Shown here piece by piece: positions 1 through 6,091 of a stretch of DNA of 6,149 bases. The stretch is from Ruminococcus sp. UBA4383 (GTDB lineage: Bacteria > Bacillota > Clostridia > Oscillospirales > Ruminococcaceae). The translations under genes and the position numbers were made by a program. Positions within the stretch are counted from its first letter, which is position 1; each line of letters starts with the position of its first letter. The notes beneath the pieces are model-generated. The model did not search any database and was not told where the DNA came from. It saw nothing but the letters and a program-made list of their open reading frames with translations. The stretch covers positions 1 to 6,149 of the forward strand of contig DGRR01000114.1 of NCBI GenBank assembly GCA_002389995.1, given 5' to 3'.

Positions 1-413
1 TGGTGCTTGTAATTCAGCCCTTTGAACGTCAGGGGAGTTGTTTTGATTTCGGTTTTTTTGTAATACGGTACGGGAATTTTTACATTATCGGGAAATATTT
101 TTGAATTTATATTTGCAGTAATTTTTTCAGGATTTATGTCGGGTGACTGGTACTTGTAATTCAGCCCTTTGAACGTCAGGGGAGTTGTTTTGATTTCGGT
201 TTTTTTGTAATACAGTACGGGAATTTTTACATTATCGGGAAATATTTTTGAATTTATATTTGCAGTAATTTTTTCGGGATTTATGTCGGGTGAACGGTAC
301 TTGTAATTCAGCCCTTTGAACGTCAGCGGAGTTGTTTTGATTTCGGTTTTTTTGTAATACGGTACGGGAATTTTTACATTATCGGGAAATATTTTTGAAT
401 TTATATTTGCGGT
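1..413 (-). repeat. In-frame tandem repeats, 147-bp period (49 aa)
   Basis: Three consecutive copies lie inside the coding frame of the partial gene: 413-267, 266-120 and 119-1, the last cut by the window edge. Using windows 1-147 and 148-294, I count four differences in 147 bases. The copy nearest the gene start matches equally well until it diverges near 413. The period is a multiple of three, so the reading frame is kept. One substitution changes Pro to Leu in the middle unit (IPVPYY to IPVLYY). More copies may lie beyond the edge. Confidence 0.97.
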
Positions 414-716
414 AGCTGTTTTTATGGAAACATCGGGGACTTTATTGCTGTAAATTTGCGAACTGAATACAGGCGGAGTTACTTTTTTGATTTTTTTATA
501 TTCAACAGGGGGGAATTTTAAAATATCGGGCTTTTTCGGCAGTAATGCAATAATGGCAGATGTTTCGGGAAAACTGATTTTATAACGGATTTTTTTGACA
601 GGTTCTTCTGAAAGGGTGAGCAGTTCTTTCTGTTCTCTGAAAGTTTGAAGCAATTTTCTTATGCGTTCACGTTTATAGGATTTTATATGTGCGTCAAGCT
701 GTTGCGGGTATTTCAT
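1..716 (-). CDS. Tandem-repeat, lysine/tyrosine-rich protein of unknown function (3' end outside window)
   Basis: The frame is open for 238 codons from an ATG at 716-714 and leaves the window without a stop, so the gene is partial. The start is supported by AGGAG at 726-730, nine bases upstream. I do not recognise a family. Residues 1-38 are a charged, probably helical segment (MKYPQQLDAH...), with no signal peptide or membrane segment. Residues 39-101 are a Pro/Lys-rich lead-in that includes a degenerate repeat copy. From residue 102 a 49-residue unit repeats (102-150, 151-199, 200 to the edge), with core motifs FPDNVKIPV, YYKKTEIKT and LTFKGLNYKY. Each unit carries about nine Lys/Arg against four Asp/Glu, so the protein is strongly basic. 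It follows the 139-aa gene by 92 bp and may belong to the same operon or have its own weak promoter. It could be a surface- or polyanion-binding fibrous protein, but that is a guess. Confidence 0.85.
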   Translation of the reverse strand, partial: MKYPQQLDAHIKSYKRERIRKLLQTFREQKELLTLSEEPVKKIRYKISFPETSAIIALLPKKPDILKFPPVEYKKIKKVTPPVFSSQIYSNKVPDVSIKTATANINSKIFPDNVKIPVPYYKKTEIKTTPLTFKGLNYKYRSPDINPEKITANINSKIFPDNVKIPVLYYKKTEIKTTPLTFKGLNYKYQSPDINPEKITANINSKIFPDNVKIPVPYYKKTEIKTTPLTFKGLNYKH

Positions 717-749
717 AATATTTTTCTCCTTTAACGAACACTATACGGA

Positions 750-782
750 AAATCTGCACACCTCGGAAAGCTGTGCAGATTT
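750..782 (-). terminator. Hairpin with partial T-tract: possible intrinsic terminator or attenuator
   Basis: AAATCTGCACA (750-760) pairs perfectly with TGTGCAGATTT (772-782) around an 11-base loop. Read on the minus strand, the stem runs into ATTTTCC, so the U-tract is short and partly inside the stem. Read on the plus strand, it is followed by TTTGTTT. It sits between the 139-aa gene and the repeat gene, so it could partly terminate the operon, attenuate the repeat gene, or stabilise an mRNA 3' end. The structure is clear but its function is inferred. Confidence 0.55.
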
Positions 783-808
783 GTTTAAAATTATTTTTAT
801 TATAAAAA

Positions 809-1228
809 TCAGTTTTTCTGACCGTTATCCTGCAACGCCTGTGCCAGACCCGTGTCATACTTTTCGATAAGATTTCGGTTTACCTCAATGATAATTGCAA
901 TTTGCTTAGCCATTTCAGGCAGGGTTGTACAAAGCACATAAGCGAGTTTGCCTTCCTTGTCAGTTCCCTGATTTTCCGCACTTCCTATTTTTTCCATTAC
1001 GACTTCTTTTGTATTGCCTGAAAAAGTTGAAAAAACGGTATTCAGTTCGTTGATTAATTCAACGCCCTTGTCATAGAGTGATTTTGCAAGACCGCTGTAA
1101 TTTCCGTCACCTGCCATTTTTATTTCGGAAGTGGCATTTTCGCCCTCACCGCTGACTTCAATCGTAATATCTCCGCATATTGTGAGTTCCGCATTTTTCA
1201 AGGCATCATTTCTTGCTGAAATAGGCAT
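809..1228 (-). CDS. Small helical WXG100-like protein (139 aa), putative type VII secretion substrate or partner
   Basis: The ATG at 1228-1226 is preceded by GAAAGGA (1239-1245) at about ten bases. Residues 1-45 are a non-helical, Gly/Glu-rich lead (ICGDITIEVSGEGE). After it comes a helix (about 46-67), a turn with Phe69-Ser70-Gly71, and further helices (about 73-130). A helix-turn-helix with an aromatic-x-Gly turn is the pattern of WXG100 (ESAT-6-like) proteins, but here Phe replaces Trp and the N-terminal lead makes it longer than the usual ~100 aa. There is no signal peptide, as expected for type VII substrates. It lies 24 bp after the 119-aa WXG100-like gene, suggesting co-expression and perhaps a heterodimer. 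An immunity protein is an alternative I cannot exclude. The family assignment is an inference from pattern only. Confidence 0.75.
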   Translation of the reverse strand: MPISARNDALKNAELTICGDITIEVSGEGENATSEIKMAGDGNYSGLAKSLYDKGVELINELNTVFSTFSGNTKEVVMEKIGSAENQGTDKEGKLAYVLCTTLPEMAKQIAIIIEVNRNLIEKYDTGLAQALQDNGQKN

Positions 1229-1252
1229 AATAAATCATTCCTTTCTTTTATA

Positions 1253-1612
1253 TCATTCCTGATTTCCGCTGAATCTCTGGTTAGTATTTTTCAGTGATTC
1301 ATTCAGTGATTCTTCAGCGGTTAAAATCTGGTTTTCGATACTTCTGAACAGACCCTGTTCGCCTGCGTAAGCATCGCAGACATTTTTTACCATAGCTTTC
1401 ATCTGTTCAATATTGCTGTTGCAGGCAACATAGAACTGTTCTGCGCCGTCACCGCTGTAATCGGTTTTAAGTCCGTCAATAACTCCCTGAATCTGTGTAA
1501 TTATTCCGTTTGCAGCCTCCTGAAACAGTGCGACTTTCTGTATTGCTGTATCGCACTCTCTGTCGAGGGCAACCTTGCCCTCAGGACCCATTGGTTTTGT
1601 AACATCAGCCAT
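1253..1612 (-). CDS. WXG100-like protein (119 aa) with Tyr-Ser-Gly turn
   Basis: The ATG at 1612-1610 has a strong GGAGG (1621-1625) eight bases upstream, inside the end of the preceding gene, and only three bases separate the two genes. The protein is almost wholly helical: helix about 11-48, a turn DYSGDGAEQF at 51-60, then helix 58-108. The Tyr52-Ser53-Gly54 turn followed by Phe60 matches the WXG100 layout (W-x-G then a helix with a conserved aromatic), with Tyr in place of Trp. I see no C-terminal YxxxD/E export motif. WXG100 proteins are small helical-hairpin dimers exported by, or acting as partners in, ESX/type VII secretion. This is the clearest WXG100-like member in the window. It contains three Cys (20, 64, 79), which is unusual for an exported protein of this class. 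Confidence 0.85.
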   Translation of the reverse strand: MADVTKPMGPEGKVALDRECDTAIQKVALFQEAANGIITQIQGVIDGLKTDYSGDGAEQFYVACNSNIEQMKAMVKNVCDAYAGEQGLFRSIENQILTAEESLNESLKNTNQRFSGNQE

Positions 1613-1615
1613 AAA

Positions 1616-1966
1616 TTATTCCTCCGTTTTCTGGTTCATATTTTTTATGCTTATAATAAGTTCGTTATATTCTGCAAAAACTCTGTCATAGTATGTATTG
1701 GCAGGATAATCCGAACTATTTGCTTCTCCTATGAGAATATGCAGGGTATCCGACATATGTTCAAGAACTTTGTCCATACTTTCGAGCGGTTTAATCAAAT
1801 CTTCTTTTCCTATAAATTCAATCTGTTTTCCTGTTTCGCATTTCAGTGCATTGGCTATATTGTCGAACAGGGTTGAAAGATTTTCTTTAAGTTCATTGTT
1901 TCTTTTTCTGAGGTCAGCCATGTTCTGTGCAGTTTCCCTCATTTTATTCTCATTAATTCTTATCAT
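1616..1966 (-). CDS. Small helical-hairpin protein (116 aa), distant WXG100-like or effector-chaperone-like
   Basis: The ATG at 1966-1964 overlaps the TGA of the TPR gene in an ATGA junction, and no good ribosome binding site precedes it, so translation is probably coupled to the TPR gene. The first helix (about 5-41) is rich in charged residues and Asn. A turn follows at 42-54 (KCETGKQIEFIG), then a second helix (55-80), a loop with YPANTYY (87-93) and a last helix (94-113). Size and hairpin topology resemble WXG100-like partners and the small helical chaperones encoded with LXG toxins, but the W-x-G turn is replaced by Cys43-Glu-Thr-Gly46. Its position directly before the 119-aa gene suggests that the two proteins pair. 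No specific family is recognised. Confidence 0.75.
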   Translation of the reverse strand: MIRINENKMRETAQNMADLRKRNNELKENLSTLFDNIANALKCETGKQIEFIGKEDLIKPLESMDKVLEHMSDTLHILIGEANSSDYPANTYYDRVFAEYNELIISIKNMNQKTEE

Positions 1967-3447
1967 TCCGATTCACTCTTTTCTTTTTCCAGAAGCTGTG
2001 TGAAGTAGGGTCTGCTTTGAGAAGGCAGTCTTTCAATCATATTTTCGGCATCTTCAAATCTTCCCAAATCAATCAGACAGCGGATTTCATAGGGCATGGC
2101 GAGGAGGTCACCGGGATTTTCGAGCCTTTGATTTTTCCAGTAGCCGACAGCGTTCTCATAATTCTTTTTCCAGTTTTCCTGATTAAGGAATTTTTTACAT
2201 CTGAGAGCGTAGTATTTGCCGAGATAGTTGTTGCTGATATTTTTCGACCCTTGCAGTCTTTCAGCGGATTTGAGCATATTTTCGTAGTCACCGCTGAGGT
2301 CATATGCAGAAATTTCAAGTTCCCATATAATTTCCTTTTGATGTATGTCAAGGCTGTATTGCGGGATATCTTCATGTTTATTCTGACTTTGTTTTTCGGG
2401 AATTTTACTGAGCGGAGTAAGGCTTTTTTTGGCTTTTTCAAAGCTTTCGCTTTTTTCGTCATCGCTCATTGAGCTGATTGTGCCGAAAAATTCCGAATTG
2501 TAAGATTCTTCAAGTTCTTCTTCTGCTTTGGGTTCAAATTCGGAAAGAGGTTCTTTTCTTCTGAAAGCTGACGGTATATCCCACATAAGATTTATCAGTC
2601 TGAGGGCGTTTTCCGAATCCTTCAACTGCAAATATGTCTGTACTCCACGGAGAAACACTGAAAATACCGCATCAAAGTCCGTGGTATTCTTATACAGGTT
2701 TGCGAGTGCGGACGAATAGACTTTCAGAATATCTTTAAGTATTTTGTCGCTGATATTATTTCCGTCATTTTTTGTACCTGATGCCAGTATATATCTTGCC
2801 TTGTCGTTGTAATAGGCGAGCGGGAGAGGTCTCACGCTTCTTCTTGCACGGCTGAGTTCCTTTTCCGCCTCGTCATAAATTTCCAGTTTCAGCAGTATTT
2901 CGAGAATCATTGAATACGCATCATATGAGGACGGTGAAATAAGTTTCATCTGATTGCATGAGGCAACAGCCTGTTTATAGTTTTCAAGACCTGCATAGCA
3001 GAGGTATCTGTTTTTCAGCAAATCCAAATCAAGGCTTATAAACATTGAAGCATTTTCGATATTTTTCAGACCGTCCTCAAAATCTCCCATTTCGACATTA
3101 AGCATGGACATCATTTTATAAATCAGACCTTTATTCTGAGTGGAGCAGTTTTTCTGCAAAGCCTTTTCAAAATTTGAGATTGCGTTCATGCCGTCATCAT
3201 TCATAGCCTGAGCCTGTCCGAGCATGAAGAAATAATCGCCCTTTGGGCTTATTCTTACGAGGTCGCTGAAAAACTGAGCTGCCCTGTTCGGGTCATTTAA
3301 AGCCATGGAAGCCTGCCCTGCGAGCATATACGCCTCAGGATTTTTGGGTTCTTTTTTTACAGCCTGTTCCGAAAGTTTCACAGCTTTCGTGTAGTCCTTG
3401 CTTATAAGGCATGAATTAATATCTGTGATAAGTTCCTGATAATTCAA
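1963..3447 (-). CDS. Tetratricopeptide-repeat protein (494 aa), TTG start
   Basis: The start is TTG at 3447-3445, chosen because a full GGAGG (3457-3461) lies nine bases upstream; the first internal Met is residue 41. Residues 4-206 form about six TPR-like helical pairs, seen in DYTKAVKLSEQAVKKEPKN (18-36), PNRAAQFFSDLVRISPKG (53-70), MNAISNFEKALQKN (87-100) and YDEAEKELSRAR (191-202). An acidic, Ser-rich, probably disordered linker follows at about 301-365 (KAEEELEES, SMSDDEKSESFEKAK). Further helical pairs resume at 371-480, including FEDAENMIERL (464-474). There is no signal peptide or membrane segment, so it is cytosolic. TPR folds bind other proteins. Between a putative effector and the WXG100-like genes, with a 17-bp gap before it and a 4-bp overlap after it, an adaptor or chaperone role is plausible but not shown. 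Its position immediately after the effector is where an immunity gene is usually found. Confidence 0.92.
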   Translation of the reverse strand: MNYQELITDINSCLISKDYTKAVKLSEQAVKKEPKNPEAYMLAGQASMALNDPNRAAQFFSDLVRISPKGDYFFMLGQAQAMNDDGMNAISNFEKALQKNCSTQNKGLIYKMMSMLNVEMGDFEDGLKNIENASMFISLDLDLLKNRYLCYAGLENYKQAVASCNQMKLISPSSYDAYSMILEILLKLEIYDEAEKELSRARRSVRPLPLAYYNDKARYILASGTKNDGNNISDKILKDILKVYSSALANLYKNTTDFDAVFSVFLRGVQTYLQLKDSENALRLINLMWDIPSAFRRKEPLSEFEPKAEEELEESYNSEFFGTISSMSDDEKSESFEKAKKSLTPLSKIPEKQSQNKHEDIPQYSLDIHQKEIIWELEISAYDLSGDYENMLKSAERLQGSKNISNNYLGKYYALRCKKFLNQENWKKNYENAVGYWKNQRLENPGDLLAMPYEIRCLIDLGRFEDAENMIERLPSQSRPYFTQLLEKEKSESE

Positions 3448-3456
3448 TTAATAGTA

Positions 3457-3461
3457 CCTCC
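3457..3461 (-). promoter_or_regulatory. Ribosome binding site deciding the TTG start of the TPR gene
   Basis: GGAGG on the minus strand lies nine bases before TTG at 3447-3445, in the 17-bp gap after the effector stop. No in-frame ATG or GTG lies near enough to use it. Confidence 0.8.
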
Positions 3462-3464
3462 GTT

Positions 3465-5378
3465 TCAGGGAATGTCGAATCCGAATATTTCACTGATAAA
3501 GTTTTCTTTTCCTCTGCCTTTAAGACTGTCAATATTATAATTTGAGGGATTGTACAGTTTGCTGTCAAACTGTTTATATATATCCTGCATTTCTCCGATT
3601 GTTATATTTTTAAGCGGTGAAGAATCATTGTGGTAGAAATCGCTTATATATTTTTCGTAATTATTTGCAGAATTTATTCTCAGCGTTTCAAGGGAAGTGC
3701 CTCCTGCGTGGTCGACAGCAGCATTAAGGTTTTTCGGAACAATCTGAACTTTATTGTTAAGTGTTTCGTGAAGTGACATTGAATCATTTTTTTGAAACCA
3801 GTCAACAATTTTGTTTGTACTTGTTTCATTACAGCCGAACTGTTTAAAATAATCAGGGTCTTGTTTAACTTGATAATCAACAGCATTTCTTTGAATATTA
3901 AGTCTTGACTGTTGATTTGAGATATTATTTTTCTGATAAAGATTGTTGAAAACATCATCGGAACGGTAATCCATTTCACCGTATTTATATTTAAACTCGG
4001 CCGTATCGGGGTTTATAATATCTTCTTTTGACAGAATTTTCCCGTTTACATCAAAAGTTCCGTCACCGTTTTTGGAGATATTGAACTGATCTCCTGCTTT
4101 CAGATTTACATCGGGTGCAATGAATTTTGATTTAAAGAAGTCTGCGCCCTTAACGAATGTAAACGTTGCTGCGTTTTTCAGACCTCCTTTAAACCCCTCT
4201 TTAACTATATCTATACCAGTATCGCCTGCTGCTCTTTTAAAGTAGTCAAGGGGATTTGCCTGAGCGTCTTTTGAGAACAGGAAATTCAGCTTGTAAGCCG
4301 TTGTATCGGAGAGGAAAGTCTTTATTCCGTCATCAGCCATACCGTGTACAAATTCATTTCCGAATGATGCCCAGAATCCTGAGCTTTTTTTAAATACATT
4401 AAATGCAGAGCCTACCTTATTGAAAGTTGAAATCACATTTGAATTGAATTTGGCAAACTGAGCGAGTTTCGGGACTTTGCCCAGAGAAATTGCGCCGCTC
4501 ATGCCCAATCCCGAGATGAATGTGGTGATCTCGAGACCCCATTTGAAACCTTTGAAAAACTGAGCGAGATGATGATGCCCGTTGGCTTCCAGAGTTGCGA
4601 CAATACCGTTACCGTCGTTATTAATGGCGACAATCTTATCCGCAACAGAATAGGCAAGTGCTGCAAGCGAGGCGACAAGGAACACAGTTCCCGCACCGAA
4701 TGTAGCAATACAGAGAATTGCCGCACCTACCACAAGAACTGCAGTAACGATAGCTTCCCAGTTTTCCTTTACCCATTCCCATGTTTTCGTTGCGATTTCG
4801 GCAATTTTCTCTTGGACAGCCCTGACATGGGCATCAAATTTTTCCCTTCCGTTTATAAGTGAATCGAAACCGCCGATAATTCCGCCGTGGATAAAGCCAT
4901 GGACAAAATCGCCCATTTTTTCTCCTGCGGAACGTTGGTTCATGCGTTCCTTGTATTCCTGTTCGGATTCAAGTTCGGGATATCTTTCATTAAATTCCAG
5001 TTTGCGTTCTTTTATTAACTCATAGGCTTTGTGTTCGACATCGATTACAGTTTCCCCGAATTCTGTAAGTTTTCCCTCAACGTTTGTGAGAGCTCCGTAA
5101 ACAGTTTCCTCCTGATTAAAAGCTTCCTGTGCATCTTCCGAAATATCTTTTCTGAGGGTGGCATCTTCTTCTTCGTTTGCGAATATTTTTTCAGCCAGTC
5201 TGTCAGTCAGAGAGACGCAATAAAGGCTTGCAGATATATCTGACAGTCCTTTTTTAATATTTATGCCTGATGATTTGGCTTGTCTGACAGGTTCTAAAAT
5301 TTCGGAAAAAATACCTTCTGAAGCCAATGTTCGGATATCAGTCGGATTATTTATTGTTATAACTGCTCCGTTTCCCAT
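3465..5378 (-). CDS. Putative type VII secretion effector / polymorphic toxin with HNH-nuclease-like C-terminus (637 aa)
   Basis: The ATG at 5378-5376 has AAGGAGA (5391-5397) upstream, overlapping the stop of the previous gene; the spacing of about 13 bases is long. Residues 1-150 are mostly helical and acidic (EEEDATLRKDISEDAQ). Residues 151-178 are Gly-rich and amphipathic (GEKMGDFVHGFIHGGIIGG). Two adjacent hydrophobic segments lie at about 209-226 and 229-248. Residues 270-420 are a Gly/Ala/Phe-rich region like the pre-toxin part of secreted toxins, followed by a beta-like stretch at 424-450. The C-terminal part holds LHE (536-538), VQIVP (544-548) and AVDHAGG (554-560). This resembles the HNH/ENDO VII toxin signature of a His-containing motif, then M-Q-L-V-P, L-H-x-A-V and H-T-G-G, although the LH histidine is Asn552 here. 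The architecture resembles LXG toxins: no signal peptide, a helical N-terminus and a variable C-terminus. I see no clear LXG motif. Nuclease activity is an inference and may be lost. Confidence 0.8.
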   Translation of the reverse strand: MGNGAVITINNPTDIRTLASEGIFSEILEPVRQAKSSGINIKKGLSDISASLYCVSLTDRLAEKIFANEEEDATLRKDISEDAQEAFNQEETVYGALTNVEGKLTEFGETVIDVEHKAYELIKERKLEFNERYPELESEQEYKERMNQRSAGEKMGDFVHGFIHGGIIGGFDSLINGREKFDAHVRAVQEKIAEIATKTWEWVKENWEAIVTAVLVVGAAILCIATFGAGTVFLVASLAALAYSVADKIVAINNDGNGIVATLEANGHHHLAQFFKGFKWGLEITTFISGLGMSGAISLGKVPKLAQFAKFNSNVISTFNKVGSAFNVFKKSSGFWASFGNEFVHGMADDGIKTFLSDTTAYKLNFLFSKDAQANPLDYFKRAAGDTGIDIVKEGFKGGLKNAATFTFVKGADFFKSKFIAPDVNLKAGDQFNISKNGDGTFDVNGKILSKEDIINPDTAEFKYKYGEMDYRSDDVFNNLYQKNNISNQQSRLNIQRNAVDYQVKQDPDYFKQFGCNETSTNKIVDWFQKNDSMSLHETLNNKVQIVPKNLNAAVDHAGGTSLETLRINSANNYEKYISDFYHNDSSPLKNITIGEMQDIYKQFDSKLYNPSNYNIDSLKGRGKENFISEIFGFDIP

Positions 5379-5395
5379 AATATATCACAATCTCC

Positions 5396-5983
5396 TTAAT
5401 GCAGTCCTGAATCGGCATCTTCTCCGTCTTCTTCGCACTTATTGCAGTAATATTTATACTGATAAAAATTTTCCTCGATTTGTGAGGCGACCGAACTTTT
5501 GCTTTCCATGTTGTTAAGCTGTGAACTTGCAGTATTTACTGCATCGTCTGCTGTTATTTTTCTGTTATATGCTTCATCTTTTTGAGTATTAAGCAGTTCA
5601 ATAATTCTTTCCAAATTTTTAATCATATTGTCCAAGGAGTTTATAATTTTTGTTAAATTTTCCGAATAACATTCTTCGATATTGACAGTAATTTCGGAGT
5701 GAACGATATTTGTCCCGAATTTTTCCGCATATTCTTTAATCATGGAGCTTTGATTGACAACGTCCTCATCTTTCAGAGCCACACAAGTATTTTTAAATTC
5801 TGAATATGACTCAAGAGATGATTGTATTCTTCCGAGTTCCTGTTCTGCCTCCTGAGAAATACTGCGGTTTTCGGAGATAGTTTCCTGAAACTCATCTGAA
5901 CGGCTGCATATATCCGAGTAGAGTTCTTTTGCCTTTTCATAAGCATTTTTATAAGTATCTCTTGCCTCTGCATTGGTAATCAT
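5396..5983 (-). CDS. Coiled-coil protein (195 aa) with Cys-x-x-Cys acidic tail, putative effector partner
   Basis: This is the first gene of the unit. Its ATG at 5983-5981 lies eight bases after GGGGG (5992-5996), an atypical ribosome binding site that would pair with anti-Shine-Dalgarno partly through G-U. Residues 5-75 form one long charged helix, 76-104 a break (residues 90-100 are GTNIVHSEITV), and 104-175 a second long helix with coiled-coil spacing. The tail at 176-195 holds YYCNKCEED followed by Asp/Glu-rich residues. A long helical hairpin encoded directly before a large effector recalls the small helical partners upstream of LXG toxins (YwqH/DUF5082-type or Lap proteins), but I cannot assign a family. 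CNKC could bind a metal or form a disulfide. The effector gene follows after 17 bp, so the two are almost certainly co-transcribed. Confidence 0.88.
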   Translation of the reverse strand: MITNAEARDTYKNAYEKAKELYSDICSRSDEFQETISENRSISQEAEQELGRIQSSLESYSEFKNTCVALKDEDVVNQSSMIKEYAEKFGTNIVHSEITVNIEECYSENLTKIINSLDNMIKNLERIIELLNTQKDEAYNRKITADDAVNTASSQLNNMESKSSVASQIEENFYQYKYYCNKCEEDGEDADSGLH

Positions 5984-6014
5984 AAAAATCGCCCCCGAAA
6001 AAATCTATATATAT

Positions 6015-6043
6015 ATTGTAACACATTAGTTATATATTTGCAA
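6015..6043 (-). promoter_or_regulatory. Sigma-A-type promoter of the operon, extended -10
   Basis: On the minus strand, TTGCAA (6043-6038) and TACAAT (6020-6015) are separated by exactly 17 bases. The base triplet TGT before the -10 gives a TGn extended -10. Initiation would fall near 6007-6009, leaving a leader of about 25 bases before the ATG at 5983. An alternating TA tract (about 6006-6016) overlaps the -10 and start region. Confidence 0.78.
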
Positions 6044-6076
6044 TACTTTTTTGAAAATTAAATATTTTTTGCAGTA

Positions 6077-6091
6077 TTGTTTAATAAACAA
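6077..6091. promoter_or_regulatory. 15-bp palindrome upstream of the -35: operator candidate
   Basis: TTGTTTA and TAAACAA are perfect 7-bp arms around one central A. Its centre lies about 75 bp upstream of the predicted start. The one-base centre makes an RNA hairpin unlikely, so a dimeric DNA-binding protein is the better explanation. Chance in AT-rich DNA is possible. Confidence 0.4.

Noticed and set aside
1..413. Possible CRISPR array
   Set aside because: The repeats are 147 bp, directly adjacent with no unique spacers, and keep an open reading frame; they encode protein repeats.
799..804. TATAAT on the minus strand after the 139-aa gene as a -10 box
   Set aside because: No acceptable -35 lies 16-18 bp upstream, and the surrounding A/T runs make the match likely by chance.
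1731..2003. Plus-strand open frame (90 codons) that looks like a membrane peptide
   Set aside because: It is antisense to the 116-aa gene and the TPR gene end, and its hydrophobicity mirrors the charged helices on the other strand.
2017..2472. Open frame on the plus strand (151 codons), Phe-rich and hydrophobic
   Set aside because: It lies wholly inside the TPR gene on the opposite strand, and its composition is what a Lys/Glu-rich antisense template gives. The TPR frame has clear repeats and a good ribosome binding site.
4635..4754. Hydrophobic hairpin taken as evidence of an integral membrane protein
   Set aside because: It is a single Ala/Gly-rich hairpin in the middle of an otherwise soluble protein with no signal peptide. 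Such segments are common in secreted toxins, where they may serve target-membrane entry, so I did not call a resident membrane protein.
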